Of a stretch of 64,000 nt of DNA, positions 51,468 through 60,681 are shown piece after piece. The stretch lies in the NCBI RefSeq assembly GCF_001510655.1, contig NZ_LMVC01000002.1:1718388-1782387 (forward strand). The letters run 5' to 3'. A program made the translations under genes and the position numbers. The notes under the pieces are model-generated. The model searched no databases. It was not told where the DNA came from and was given only the letters and a program-made list of their open reading frames with translations. Positions within the stretch are counted from its first letter, which is position 1. Every line of letters begins with the position of its first letter. Origin of the DNA: Fictibacillus sp. FJAT-27399 (GTDB taxonomy: Bacteria > Bacillota > Bacilli > Bacillales > Fictibacillaceae).

Positions 51468-51791
51468 ATGAGACAAGCTGAGTCATTCGATGACATACTT
51501 GAATTCTCCAAAACGCATACGTCACAAGGTACAATGTATCTCAGCCAAAAGGAAACATCACCAGGAGGAATTTTGTTCAGTGATGAAGATTCAGGGAAAC
51601 AGCCATTGGAACTTGAGATCAAACTTCTTTTAATTACGAAAGATGACTCCATTTATTTTTTTAAACGATATATGGAAGAAGAAGAAGAGGAATTTGAACA
51701 AACGATGAATCAATTGGAAGAACTAAAAAATCAATTTAGTATAAATATGGTAAACTCCAGTGAGTTTGATTCCATTTTATCCAAAAAATAA
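51468..51791 (+). CDS. Hypothetical acidic protein, 107 aa
   Basis: A soluble protein MRQAESFDDILEFSKTHTSQ with a strand-rich middle and an acidic helical end (KRYMEEEEEEFEQTMNQLEE). AGAAGGG lies nine bases ahead of the ATG at 51468; an ATG at 51459 is too close. No family recognised. Confidence 0.6.
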   Translation: MRQAESFDDILEFSKTHTSQGTMYLSQKETSPGGILFSDEDSGKQPLELEIKLLLITKDDSIYFFKRYMEEEEEEFEQTMNQLEELKNQFSINMVNSSEFDSILSKK

Positions 51792-51869
51792 TACTTAGGC
51801 AGTTTTTGTGCAGTAATTGATCCCTGTCCCGCTTCATAAAGTAGTAAAAAGAGGGACAGGAGGCAAATG

Positions 51870-52463
51870 ATGCTTGCAAAGATGACAGCCGTTTTCATCG
51901 GCAGTTTTTTAATGGGAATCGGTATTAATGTGTTTATCCTGCCCTTTCATTTATTAGATGGCGGCATGATTGGTATCGGCCTGCTGTTGAAGTATGTGTG
52001 GGGGTTTAAGGTAGGAATGACCATTATTCTTCTGAGCATACCGATTTATTTTCTGGTCTGGAAATTTGACCGCAGCTCTTTCATCAACAGTATTCACGGA
52101 ATGCTCATTTCTTCTTTTGTTATTGATTTGCTCCTGCCTCTCAAGGGATTTATACATCTTCCAGTTATGGAAAGCGCCATCACCGGCGGCTTACTGATTG
52201 GCACGGGTATCGGCATTATGCTCAGATACGAAACAAGTACAGGCGGGACGGATCTTCTCGCACTTTTTATTTCTAAACGTTCTTCTCTCAACGTAGGAGT
52301 CATCATCTTCATTATTGATGCAGCCGTTATTTTGTCAGGGTTGTATTTTATGGGCAAGGGCATGTTTTTCTACTCTCTCATCACCATCTTATCTGTGGCA
52401 TTTGCTACAAGTACACTTACACTTATCCATTCCATTTCCATATTTTTAAATCCTAAACCATAA
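51870..52463 (+). CDS. YitT-type membrane protein without the C-terminal domain
   Basis: A 197-residue protein with five or six hydrophobic helices: FLMGIGINVFILPFHLLDGG, IGTGIGIMLRYETSTGGTDL and LNVGVIIFIIDAAVILSG, the YitT pattern. It lacks the DUF2179 domain carried by the relative at 48.6-49.5 kb. AGGAGG lies six bases before the ATG at 51870; the ATG at 51867 is the other choice. Confidence 0.82.
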   Translation: MLAKMTAVFIGSFLMGIGINVFILPFHLLDGGMIGIGLLLKYVWGFKVGMTIILLSIPIYFLVWKFDRSSFINSIHGMLISSFVIDLLLPLKGFIHLPVMESAITGGLLIGTGIGIMLRYETSTGGTDLLALFISKRSSLNVGVIIFIIDAAVILSGLYFMGKGMFFYSLITILSVAFATSTLTLIHSISIFLNPKP

Positions 52464-52501
52464 AAAAGTGCCCGCCATCTTATTTAGACAGCGGGCACTT
52501 C
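52464..52501. terminator. Terminator between YitT-type and CorB-type genes
   Basis: Stem AAGTGCCCGC / GCGGGCACTT around a 17-base loop; the T-run is on the minus strand. Confidence 0.8.
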
Positions 52502-52512
52502 ATATGAATTAG

Positions 52513-53856
52513 TTACTCTAAATCGGTAACTAATTCAGGGGCTTTTACTGATCCCTCTATATCCTTCGAGATTTCTATTTTACTAACCTCAATGCGTTTG
52601 ATCTGGTGGCCGTCAATTTCCACTACTTTAAAGATCAAGCCTTCATACTCAATCTCATCCCCTTCAACTATATCGGAGTTTTGAGAAAGCATCCAGCCTC
52701 CGATCGTATCGAGATCGGAATCATCAATATCAAGGCCATACAGATCATTCACTTCAGAAATCAGAACTTTCCCATCAAGCACGGTAACTCTAGGGGTCAC
52801 TTTTAAAATCATCGGGGTTTCATCTGTATCGAATTCGTCCCTGATTTCCCCGACGATCTCTTCAAGTATATCTTCAACTGTAAGCAGACCGGCAGTTCCC
52901 CCATATTCATCCATGAGGACGGCCATGTGGACCTGCTGTTTCTGAAGCTTCACTAAGGTTTCCTGAATAGGTATGGTTTCAATCACGGTTAAAATAGGAC
53001 GCAAGTAGCTCTCCAATGATTTTTCCACACCCGACATCAGGTCATAGAATATTTCTTTTACGTTTACCATGCCAACCACATGGTCTTTATCCTCATCAAC
53101 GACTGGATAACGTGTATATTTTTCACTCGTAATGATGGAAAGATTTTCTTCAATTGACTTATTAATAGATAAACAAACGATTTCCGTACGCGGTACCATA
53201 ATCTCTTTAGCGATACGGTCATCAAATTCAAAGACTTTATTCACATAGCTATACTCTGACTGATTAATTTCTCCGCTCTTGTAACTCTCTGAAAGAATCA
53301 GCCGAAGCTCTTCTTCAGAGTGGGCCATTTCATGCTCCGAAACGGCAGACAGCCCAAACATTTTTGTTAAAAGCCGCGCACTTCCGTTTAGCACCCAGAT
53401 GACTGGATACAGGACTCTGTAGAACAAGATCAGCGGCCCTGACAGCATCAGGCTGATCTCCTCTGCTTTTTGAATGGCAAAGGTTTTAGGTGCAAGCTCA
53501 CCAAGTACAACATGGAGAAAAGTAATAATGGCAAAAGCAAGAATCAAAGTGACCGTTTTAGTAAGCGCAGGACTCAAGCTCAGCTGTTCAAAAACCGGCT
53601 GAAGCAAGTGATGGAGAGTACCCTCCCCAAGCCAACCAAGCCCTAAAGCGGTGATTGTAATTCCCAGTTGGCAGGCTGATAGATAACCGTCCAGGTTTAA
53701 CAGCACTTTACGCACTGCAATGGCTTTTTTGTTCCCCTCTTCTACAAGCTGGTCGATTCTTGTGCGGCGGATCTTTACGATCGCAAATTCAGCGGCCACA
53801 AAAAAAGCGGTTAGTACAATCAGTAATGCTACTACGAATAACTTAAATATGTCCAA
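52513..53856 (-). CDS. CorB/HlyC-type (CNNM) CBS-domain transporter
   Basis: A 447-residue membrane protein. DUF21/CNNM region with three or four helices (ALLIVLTAFFVAAEFAIVKI, then LGWLGEGTLH), a CBS pair (EIMVPRTEIVCLSINKSIEE and YPVVDEDKDHVVGMVNVKEI) and a C-terminal CorC_HlyC domain (ERRVTVLDGKVLIS-like block, IGGWMLSQNSDIVEGDEIEY). Relatives in B. subtilis (YhdP/MpfA, YugS, YqhB, YrkA) take part in magnesium efflux. TTG at 53856; a good AGGAGGTGA lies about 45 bases upstream with a CTCTC/GAGAG hairpin between, which may bring it near. Confidence 0.88.
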   Translation of the reverse strand: MDIFKLFVVALLIVLTAFFVAAEFAIVKIRRTRIDQLVEEGNKKAIAVRKVLLNLDGYLSACQLGITITALGLGWLGEGTLHHLLQPVFEQLSLSPALTKTVTLILAFAIITFLHVVLGELAPKTFAIQKAEEISLMLSGPLILFYRVLYPVIWVLNGSARLLTKMFGLSAVSEHEMAHSEEELRLILSESYKSGEINQSEYSYVNKVFEFDDRIAKEIMVPRTEIVCLSINKSIEENLSIITSEKYTRYPVVDEDKDHVVGMVNVKEIFYDLMSGVEKSLESYLRPILTVIETIPIQETLVKLQKQQVHMAVLMDEYGGTAGLLTVEDILEEIVGEIRDEFDTDETPMILKVTPRVTVLDGKVLISEVNDLYGLDIDDSDLDTIGGWMLSQNSDIVEGDEIEYEGLIFKVVEIDGHQIKRIEVSKIEISKDIEGSVKAPELVTDLE

Positions 53857-53939
53857 ATAGACTCTTTATTCTCTCGTATAATTGGAGAGATAAAGATGTC
53901 ACCTCCTGATTTATTTTACTGGATACTTTCGGCGTTCCC

Positions 53940-54361
53940 TTAAATAAGCGGCGTTTCTCCAATAATCAATAAAAGGCTGTGAAGTAAAGTTGCACGTTCG
54001 GCAGGCATATGTTTAACAGCAAGTTTTAATTGCTCCTTGTTTAGCTGTTGAAGAAGGGGCTTTAAATCCTGAACATCTTTTTCAAGTGTGTTGAGCTGCA
54101 TATCGACTTTTTGCATCGTTTCTGCATACTGTCCCGCATTTTCATTGAATGATGCCATTTTTTCTTTAATCTTCTCTAAAGGCAGGTGCTGTTTCTTATA
54201 ATAATTGATCCACGTAAGCTGCTGTAGGGCTTCTTCACTGTAAAACCGATAATTGGATTGGGAACGTTCAGCCTTTAACAGGCCTAGTTTTGTATAATAA
54301 TCAATGGTTCTTTTTGAAACGCCTGCTAATTCTGCTAGTTCGCTGATACGAAACTTCCCAA
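53940..54361 (-). pseudogene. MerR-family regulator with a one-base deletion at its start
   Basis: A frame of about 138 codons encodes KFRISELAELAGVSKRTIDY then YTKLGLLKAERSQSNYRFYS, a standard MerR winged helix, followed by a helical effector/dimer part (LEKDVQDLKPLLQQLNKEQL). It has no usable start: TGA comes right before TTT GGG AAG. A TTG at 54361, well placed after GGGGTGA, would open the gene if the GGG at the next codon were GGGG. So it carries a one-base loss in a G-run, or the base was missed in sequencing. Confidence 0.65.
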
Positions 54362-54392
54362 ATCAATCACCCCAATGCATAGATAATAAGTA

Positions 54393-54421
54393 ATTTTACA
54401 GAATTAGAACCATACAGTCAA
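54393..54421 (-). promoter_or_regulatory. Promoter of the MerR-type gene
   Basis: TTGACT (54416-54421) and TAAAAT (54393-54398) on the minus strand with a 17-base spacer, between the DUF202 gene and the MerR gene. Confidence 0.55.
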
Positions 54422-54434
54422 ACGTTTCAGTTAC

Positions 54435-54818
54435 TTATAGAATATTCCGCATGAGAAAATAACTTACCATCAGAATACTCATGACAATAACGAGGGAAAT
54501 TGAAACCACAAAAACCATTCGAATCGGTGACTGGAACGTTTGATCATTGATTCGTTTTCGTTTATTGAAATAATCGACAGTCGCAAAGATAATGGTAGCC
54601 ATTCCTAGCAAAAAAGCGATAAACCCAACAGCTGCCACCACCTGATCCTCAATCCGAAAAACTTTGATCTGCATTGTAAAGTGAAGATTTAAGAATACAA
54701 ACCCTATGCCAGCCATAGCAATGGCCGTCCGAATCCAAGCGAGATATGTCCGCTCATTGGCCAGATGCTGCTGGATGTACCTAGAATCAATCGTTGCTTT
54801 CCTGTCTTGTTTATCCAT
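54435..54818 (-). CDS. DUF202 (YidH-type) membrane protein
   Basis: A 127-residue protein with three membrane helices. QQHLANERTYLAWIRTAIAM near the N-terminus is the DUF202 signature; other segments are AAVGFIAFLLGMATIIFAT and VFVVSISLVIVMSILMVSYF. Function unknown. CAGGGAGATTTTAT precedes the start. It lies upstream of the MerR-type gene on the same strand. Confidence 0.88.
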   Translation of the reverse strand: MDKQDRKATIDSRYIQQHLANERTYLAWIRTAIAMAGIGFVFLNLHFTMQIKVFRIEDQVVAAVGFIAFLLGMATIIFATVDYFNKRKRINDQTFQSPIRMVFVVSISLVIVMSILMVSYFLMRNIL

Positions 54819-54849
54819 ATAAAATCTCCCTGTTATTGTTCCTGATCTG

Positions 54850-54883
54850 AAAAAAGCAGTTCCGGATCCCGGGACTGCTTTTT
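54850..54883 (-). terminator. pgcA terminator
   Basis: Stem AAAAAGCAGTCCCGGGA-type arms with GATCC centre: AAAAAGCAGTTCC / GGGACTGCTTTTT. Confidence 0.85.
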
Positions 54884-54890
54884 ACTATTT

Positions 54891-56636
54891 TTATTGGGCT
54901 GCTGCAATAAGCTGATGGACGTGATTCATAACGTCAGTCTTCAGCTCACGCAGCAAGGTTTCACTGCTGCTGAAGGAGTCTGATTTGACGGCAAAGTAAA
55001 ACTTGATCTTCGGTTCTGTCCCTGAAGGCCGCAAACAGAACCATGAACCGTCACGCAATACATATTTTAAGACGTTGGATGCTGGCAGGTGAATGCTGCT
55101 TTCCTCTTTAGATGCCAGCTTGGTTCTCGTCCCTGTGCTGTAATCCTCAACAAACAATATCTCTTTACCCGCCATTTCCACTGGGGGACTGGCTCTGAAC
55201 GAGTCTAATATATGGTGGATCTGTTCGGCTCCTGCTTTGCCTTTTAGCGTTAATGATTCAAGTCCTTCTAAGTGATATCCATAAGTATCAAATACATCCA
55301 AGAGGCCCTCATACATGGTTTTCCCTTGTTTCTTATAGAAAGCTGCAACTTCAGCAGCAAGGAGGCAGGCCTGTACGGCGTCCTTGTCGCGCACAAAATC
55401 CCCTATTAAATATCCGTAGCTTTCTTCATATCCAAACAGAAAAGTATGCTCTCCTGTCTTCTCATATTCCTTAATCTTCTCACCGATGAATTTAAATCCG
55501 GTGAGTGTATCGATGGTTTTCAGGCCAAACGAGCTCGTGATTTCTCTTCCCAGCTCTGACGTTACGATGGTTTTAAGCACAACCCCTTTAGGGCAGAGCG
55601 AGCCTTGAGCCTGTTTTTGTGAAAGAAGGTAATGAAGCATGAGTGCACCTGTCTGATTGCCTGTAAGAACAACATACTCACCTTCCAGGTTTTTCACCGC
55701 TACACCAACACGATCTGCGTCAGGGTCGGTAGCAAGCAGGATGTCTGCATCTTTTTCTATTCCATATTCAATAGCAAGTTCAAATGCTGCATGCTCCTCA
55801 GGGTTAGGTGATTTTACAGTAGAAAAATCCGGATCTGGCTGTTCCTGCTCTTTTACAACAGTAACATTTTTAAAGCCGATGGCATCAAGTCCGTTCCTTA
55901 CGGGGTGATTGGCAGTCCCATGAAGAGGTGTAAATACAATGCTCAAATCCTGCATCTCATGGACGAGATCCGGATTTACGGTAATTCTTTTTAATTGCTC
56001 AAGATAAGCCTCATCAATTTCTTCTCCGACCATTTGGATGAGCCCTTCCGCTTTTAACTGCTCTTCAGGCACAACAGAGATAGCCAGTTCATTTTCGATT
56101 TCTTCAACTTTTTCTGTTAAGAGATCCGCTTCATTCGGTGGAAGCTGCCCTCCATCTGCTCCATATACTTTGTATCCGTTATACTCAGGAGGATTGTGGC
56201 TGGCTGTAATGACGATTCCGCTGAACGCCTTTAAATAGCGGACCGCAAAAGAAAGCACAGGTGTTGGTCTCAAGCTTTCAAATACATAGGTTAGAATTCC
56301 TTTTGATGCTAATGTACTTGCAGCCTCCATCGCAAATTCAGGTGATTTATGCCTTGAGTCATAGGCGATGACCACACCCCTCGCCTTTGCTTTCTCCCCT
56401 TGTGATTCAATAAAACTTGCAAGGCCTGCTGACGCCTTGCGGATTGTATATGTATTCATACGGTTCGTACCAGGGCCGATTTCGCCTCTCATACCTCCGG
56501 TGCCAAATTCGAGGTTCTTATAAAAGGAATCCTCAAGGCCGGTTTCCGTTTCTTTTAATTTCTCGAGCTGAAGCTGAAGCTCTTCGTCAAGATTCGGTTC
56601 ATTCAGCCATTTTTCATATGCAGTCTTCCAGTTCAT
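54891..56636 (-). CDS. pgcA: Alpha-phosphoglucomutase PgcA (phospho-sugar mutase)
   Basis: A 581-residue cytoplasmic enzyme, the length of B. subtilis PgcA. The phosphoserine loop is [17 protein letters not shown], the metal-binding loop [13 protein letters not shown], the sugar loop [13 protein letters not shown] and the phosphate site [13 protein letters not shown]. It converts glucose-6-phosphate to glucose-1-phosphate for UDP-glucose, and so for glycolipids and wall polymers; the MGDG-type glycosyltransferase at 43.5 kb would draw on this pool. GGAGGAGATTCCGTA precedes the start. Confidence 0.95.
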   Translation of the reverse strand: MNWKTAYEKWLNEPNLDEELQLQLEKLKETETGLEDSFYKNLEFGTGGMRGEIGPGTNRMNTYTIRKASAGLASFIESQGEKAKARGVVIAYDSRHKSPEFAMEAASTLASKGILTYVFESLRPTPVLSFAVRYLKAFSGIVITASHNPPEYNGYKVYGADGGQLPPNEADLLTEKVEEIENELAISVVPEEQLKAEGLIQMVGEEIDEAYLEQLKRITVNPDLVHEMQDLSIVFTPLHGTANHPVRNGLDAIGFKNVTVVKEQEQPDPDFSTVKSPNPEEHAAFELAIEYGIEKDADILLATDPDADRVGVAVKNLEGEYVVLTGNQTGALMLHYLLSQKQAQGSLCPKGVVLKTIVTSELGREITSSFGLKTIDTLTGFKFIGEKIKEYEKTGEHTFLFGYEESYGYLIGDFVRDKDAVQACLLAAEVAAFYKKQGKTMYEGLLDVFDTYGYHLEGLESLTLKGKAGAEQIHHILDSFRASPPVEMAGKEILFVEDYSTGTRTKLASKEESSIHLPASNVLKYVLRDGSWFCLRPSGTEPKIKFYFAVKSDSFSSSETLLRELKTDVMNHVHQLIAAAQ

Positions 56637-56844
56637 TACGGAATCTCCTCCTTTTAGGTGCGGGTCTACTCCCTCTATAATTCTTTACCGAGCATGTTTT
56701 CCCTTCTCATTCGGGAAATTCTCAATAGCATTTTTATTATAACGCAGTGCTAGAGCCACGAAAACTGTTTTCGACACGCCGTTATCTTTTGCCTTATGAT
56801 CTGATGTCCTGCGACAATATTTCCCGGTAAATAAAAATTTATAA

Positions 56845-56872
56845 GCAAAAACGACAGGAAATTTCCTGCCGC
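56845..56872 (-). terminator. yhcX terminator
   Basis: Stem CGGCAGGAAA / TTTCCTGTCG followed by TTTTTGC on the minus strand, just past the stop. Confidence 0.8.
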
Positions 56873-56879
56873 TTTATTT

Positions 56880-58442
56880 TCAACCTTTACTTTTACTCTT
56901 TTGAACCACTTCATAAAGATCCAGTCTGCGGTTACGAAGCTGAGTGACGTTTCCTGTCTTGCGCTGTCTGCGCAAGATCTCAAGGTCAACGTCCCCGACC
57001 ACCACTGTTTCGATGTTCGGATGGCACTCACCAACAATTCCGTCCCGAGGGAAAGCAAAATCAGAAGGCGTAAAGATTCCAGACTGCGCATACTGGATAT
57101 CCATATTCTCAACTTGGGAAAGGTTGCCGACCGTTCCTGCTATGACAGTGTAGATCTCATTTTCGACTGCTCTTGCCTGTGAGCAGTATCTTACCCGGAC
57201 ATACCCCTGTCTGTCTTCTGTACAGAACGGCGTGAAGATAATGTTAGCTCCCATGTCTGTAACAATTCGGGACAATTCAGGGAACTCGATATCATAACAG
57301 ATCAGAATGGAGATCTTACCGCAATCTGTATCAAATACTTGTACCTTGTCCCCAGGTGTAATCCCCCACCATTTTCTTTCATTCGGCGTAATGTGGATCT
57401 TATACTGCTTCTCGATTGTCCCGTCTCTGCGGAATAAGTACGCCACATTATAGATGTTTCCATCCTCTTCAACGAAGTGGGAGCCGCCGATAATATTAAC
57501 GTTATAACGGACAGCGAGATTAGTAAAGAGCTCAATGTAATCCTCTGTAAACTCTGTTAAACGCCTGATGGCTTGGCTAGGGCTTTTTTCTTCACAAAAT
57601 GATAAAAGCTGAGTTGTCAGGAGTTCAGGAAAGACCGCAAAGTCAGAGCCCTGATCGGCTGCAACATCTGTATAATATTCTACTTGTGTAGCAAAGTCTT
57701 CAAACGATCCGATGGTTTTCATCATGTATTGAATAGCCGTGATACGGATCGGTTCACTCGTTTTAAAATGCCTTCTCGTATTATGCGGATGGTAATCAAC
57801 GTTATTCCATTCCATTAAAGTCGCATACTCTTTAGACTGTTTATCATCCGGAAGATAATGGCGGTTGATCCTCATGACAGTAAAACCATTCATCAGCTGG
57901 AACGTCAGTACCGGATCGTAGATATTGTGGTGAATCACTTCTTTTACATAATCTCTCGGCGTCATTTCACTCGAATGTTTGTAATAGTTAGGAATGCGTC
58001 CACCAAGGATAATACTTTTCAGGTTCCACTCTTCAGCCAGTTCTTTTCTCGCTTCATAAAGACGCTTTCCGATCTTCATCCTTCGGTATTCCGGATGAAC
58101 CATAACTTCTATGCCGTATAGGTTATAGCCATTGGGGTTATGGTTGGTAATGTACCCCTCATCAGTGATCTCGTCCCAAGTATGCTGGTCATCATATTCA
58201 TCAAAGTTAACGATCAGACTTGAACAGCTGCCAATGATTTTTCCCTCGTATGTAACTACAAACTGACCTTCAGGAAAAATGTCCAGATGGCTTTCAAGCT
58301 GCTCGCGCTTCCACGGCTCCATGTGATCTGGGAAACAGGTTTTCTGCAATTCAAGTATTTCATCTATATCATTGTATTGTATATTCCTAAGCTCAATCTT
58401 CTTTTCAAATTTGGAAACATCAACTTCGCTCAATGGATTCAC
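56880..58442 (-). CDS. yhcX: GNAT-nitrilase fusion protein YhcX
   Basis: A 520-residue two-domain protein (B. subtilis YhcX about 513). Residues 1-200 are a GNAT acyltransferase (VEVMVHPEYRRMKIGKRLYE-type acetyl-CoA loop); residues 220-510 are a carbon-nitrogen hydrolase with the Glu in FAVFPELLT, the Lys in KYHITPNER-like KIHITPNERKWW and the nucleophile in ISILICYDIEFPELSR. Substrate unknown; one relative was linked to indole-3-acetate formation. GTG at 58442 or TTG at 58433 may be the start; AAGGATAGGA lies ahead. Downstream of yhcW and the VOC gene on the same strand. Confidence 0.9.
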   Translation of the reverse strand: MNPLSEVDVSKFEKKIELRNIQYNDIDEILELQKTCFPDHMEPWKREQLESHLDIFPEGQFVVTYEGKIIGSCSSLIVNFDEYDDQHTWDEITDEGYITNHNPNGYNLYGIEVMVHPEYRRMKIGKRLYEARKELAEEWNLKSIILGGRIPNYYKHSSEMTPRDYVKEVIHHNIYDPVLTFQLMNGFTVMRINRHYLPDDKQSKEYATLMEWNNVDYHPHNTRRHFKTSEPIRITAIQYMMKTIGSFEDFATQVEYYTDVAADQGSDFAVFPELLTTQLLSFCEEKSPSQAIRRLTEFTEDYIELFTNLAVRYNVNIIGGSHFVEEDGNIYNVAYLFRRDGTIEKQYKIHITPNERKWWGITPGDKVQVFDTDCGKISILICYDIEFPELSRIVTDMGANIIFTPFCTEDRQGYVRVRYCSQARAVENEIYTVIAGTVGNLSQVENMDIQYAQSGIFTPSDFAFPRDGIVGECHPNIETVVVGDVDLEILRRQRKTGNVTQLRNRRLDLYEVVQKSKSKG

Positions 58443-58461
58443 TCCTATCCTTTTTCATGCA

Positions 58462-58857
58462 TCAGATCCAATTGCTCATTCTCTCAGCCAAAGAGCCTGT
58501 GTTAAGCTCCAGCTGTATGCCATCAGGATCCAAAAAATTAACGCAGCGTCCTCCGCCTCGTTCTAAAGGGCCTCTGATAATTTTTACTTCGTTAGCTATA
58601 AGGATTTCAACTGCTTGATCAAAATCTGCTTCAAGTACAGTGAAAGCCGCATGGTCTATACCTGCTGATACCCTATCCGCTTTCTTAGCTTCTCCCCGTT
58701 CCATTAAACAAATCCACACTGGCCCCCACTCGAGATATGCGTCAGTCCGCCCTCTGTGAACAAGCTCAGCTTTTAATATATTTTGATAAAAAATCAGCGA
58801 TCGGCTTAAATTTCCAACAGCAAAAGTTAGGTGATTGACCCCCTGGATTTTGATCAT
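58462..58857 (-). CDS. VOC-fold metalloprotein, FosB-like
   Basis: A 131-residue glyoxalase-fold protein. GVNHLTFAVGNLSRSLIFYQ, GIDHAAFTV and IQLELNTGSLAERM place two His and one Glu as the metal triad and match the layout of FosB, the bacillithiol-S-transferase that inactivates fosfomycin. The middle part (WICLMERGEAKKADR) differs from known FosB in my memory, so the substrate is open. Its start touches the yhcW stop. It is not part of the yhcX-yhcW pair in B. subtilis. Confidence 0.75.
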   Translation of the reverse strand: MIKIQGVNHLTFAVGNLSRSLIFYQNILKAELVHRGRTDAYLEWGPVWICLMERGEAKKADRVSAGIDHAAFTVLEADFDQAVEILIANEVKIIRGPLERGGGRCVNFLDPDGIQLELNTGSLAERMSNWI

Positions 58858-59507
58858 CAGAATCTGTTCATCAGTTCCTTCAACTGTACTTCTGCCAATG
58901 ATTCCATCTGGTGATCTACATCTCCAAATGCAAGTCCCTTTGTTACTTCATTTGGAATGACCACGCAATAAAGCCCTGCTGCCTTTGCTGCTCTCGCTCC
59001 ATTTGCCGAATCCTCAAACGCGATCGCTTCATTGGGTTTAACCCCAAGGCATTTTACGGCTTCCAAATACAGTGCCGGATCTGGTTTTACATGTTCCACA
59101 TCATCCGCTGTTTTAAGGCAGTCAAAATAGGAAAGCAAATTTAATTTTTCCAGGTGCCCCGTTACCCACTGACGTGAGGAACTGGTTGCCAATGCTATTT
59201 TCAGACCGAGTTCTTTAGCAGCTTCAAGATAGTCTTCCACTCCCGGCAAGGGTTTTTCACCCTCGAGCATGGATAGTACCCGCTCATGATGCTTGGCACG
59301 CAAGCCCTTTCTATCGACCTTCTTGTTGATTTGTTCTTCAAGGTATTCAAAGGGATCCAGAAAATCTTTTGTTCCGATGCATTGCTGCCATAACTCTAAG
59401 GGCATATTGCAAGAATGCTCAGTAAAAATTTCTTGAATGGCATTATATACACTCGTCTCCGAATCTAAGATAAGCCCATCAAAGTCAAAGACTACAGCTT
59501 TTATCAT
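58857..59507 (-). CDS. yhcW: HAD-superfamily phosphatase YhcW-like
   Basis: A 216-residue beta-phosphoglucomutase-type HAD hydrolase (B. subtilis YhcW 220). Motif I VVFDFDGLILDSE, motif II ALATSSSRQW, motif III KPDPALYLEAV, motif IV AFEDSANGARAAKAAG. Probable small-molecule phosphatase. ATG at 59507 is taken because AAAAGGGAGGATGGG precedes it; an ATG 24 bases upstream lies ahead of the ribosome site. First gene of yhcW-VOC-yhcX. Confidence 0.88.
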   Translation of the reverse strand: MIKAVVFDFDGLILDSETSVYNAIQEIFTEHSCNMPLELWQQCIGTKDFLDPFEYLEEQINKKVDRKGLRAKHHERVLSMLEGEKPLPGVEDYLEAAKELGLKIALATSSSRQWVTGHLEKLNLLSYFDCLKTADDVEHVKPDPALYLEAVKCLGVKPNEAIAFEDSANGARAAKAAGLYCVVIPNEVTKGLAFGDVDHQMESLAEVQLKELMNRF

Positions 59508-59583
59508 TTGCTTCCCATCCTCCCTTTTCATATCTTTATTTTCTTATCCCTGCCCCAAAAGTGCAAGGGAGAAGCCTTTTTTA

Positions 59584-59632
59584 GAAAAACGCAAGTGCCC
59601 AGCTAAAATCCGACAAGCACTGGAGCTAGACA
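59584..59632. repeat. Diverged copy of the GCGCAAG ... GGAGCTAGAC intergenic repeat
   Basis: GAAAAACGCAAGTGCCC and CACTGGAGCTAGACA correspond to the two ends of the repeat at 16933-16967, with about 18 other bases between. Confidence 0.5.
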
Positions 59633-59681
59633 TTACTCCTATGCAAACTATATTTTATCCTACCTTAACCTACAAAATCAC

Positions 59682-59714
59682 AAAAAAACAAGACAGCCCA
59701 AAGCAGGCTGCCTT
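59682..59714 (-). terminator. Terminator of the secreted MBL-fold gene
   Basis: Minus-strand stem AAGGCAGCC / GGGCTGTCTT followed by GTTTTTTTG; it overlaps the stop codon. Confidence 0.75.
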
Positions 59715-60579
59715 ATTTAAATCCGTTCGTTCGAAACGTAATTTTATTTCCGTTGCTGATAGCCGTTATGACTCCGAGCTGATCGGTTCTGTAGATGGTC
59801 ATATTCAGTCTTTCCAGACGGAACAGCACTTCTTTTGATGGATAATGATAGGGATTATTGTTTCCTACCGAGATCATAGCTGTCTTCGCATGGACTGCTT
59901 TTAAAAACGCCATCGTTGTTCCCGTATTTGCTCCATGATGACCTATTTTAATGACATTTGCTTTTAAATCCTTTTTGGATGACAGCAGTTCCTTTTCCGA
60001 TTCCATTCCAGCGTCAGCCATCAGCAAAAAGCGGTTTTTCCCGTGTGTAATTCTTAAGACCGCAGAGTAATCATTAATGTATTTATAATAAGCAGAACCA
60101 GGTGCAAGCATATCAACCTTCACCGAAAAACCAAAACGGAATTTGGTTCCTGCCTTGGCACGTTCTACCGGGATGTTCTTTTCGTTAATAATTTTGAAAA
60201 GATCGTGATAATAAGCGGTATCATACGGAAGATTGGGCATATAAATCTTTTTCACATTAAAATTGCGGATCACATCGTCCATCGATCCGATATGGTCATG
60301 GTGAGGATGCGTGGCCACCAAAACGTCTATGTCTACAACTCCCTGGCTTTGCAAGTACCGGATGATCTCAGGTCCATCATTTTCATCGCCGGCATCAACA
60401 AGCATATTTCTCCCATTCGGCATCTGAATCAGGATGCAATCCGCCTGACCGACATCTAAGAAATGCACCTTAAGCGGTTCAAACCACGCAGCACTTGCGA
60501 TCTTAGGGGAGATGCACAACACAGCAGCAGATAGAATAACCGCTAACACTATCTGCTTCATGATTCGAATAACATTCAA
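59713..60579 (-). CDS. Secreted metallo-beta-lactamase-fold hydrolase (ComEC/Rec2-like domain)
   Basis: A 288-residue exported protein. Signal peptide QIVLAVILSAAVLCI with likely cleavage after ASA near residue 30. Then VHFLDVGQADCILIQMPNG, the metal site THPHHDHIGSMD (HxHxDH) and IKIGHHGANTGTTM, as in the C-terminal domain of ComEC and related extracellular nucleases. It may be a phosphodiesterase or nuclease outside the cell. TTG at 60579 with GAGGGG upstream is the likely start. Confidence 0.85.
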   Translation of the reverse strand: MNVIRIMKQIVLAVILSAAVLCISPKIASAAWFEPLKVHFLDVGQADCILIQMPNGRNMLVDAGDENDGPEIIRYLQSQGVVDIDVLVATHPHHDHIGSMDDVIRNFNVKKIYMPNLPYDTAYYHDLFKIINEKNIPVERAKAGTKFRFGFSVKVDMLAPGSAYYKYINDYSAVLRITHGKNRFLLMADAGMESEKELLSSKKDLKANVIKIGHHGANTGTTMAFLKAVHAKTAMISVGNNNPYHYPSKEVLFRLERLNMTIYRTDQLGVITAISNGNKITFRTNGFK

Positions 60580-60641
60580 CGACTCCGTCCCCTCCCATTT
60601 GGTTATGAATTAGTTATATGTAACTTTCCTGCATAATAAAA

Positions 60642-60676
60642 GAAAACCCATTATCCAATACATGGATAATGGGTTA
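60642..60676 (-). terminator. yhbH terminator
   Basis: Minus-strand stem AACCCATTATCC / GGATAATGGGTT with ATGTATT loop and TTTC-rich tail. Confidence 0.8.
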
Positions 60677-60681
60677 GCAGC

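Noticed and set aside
51311-51652. 113-codon minus-strand frame ending MFVHTKVPSPASTISTIGW
   Set aside because: Mostly antisense to the 107-aa gene and without a convincing start; the non-overlapping end alone is too short to support.
56736-56764. TATAAT with a possible TTTTCG -35 upstream of pgcA
   Set aside because: The -35 is poor and no extended -10 is present, so it was not listed as a promoter.
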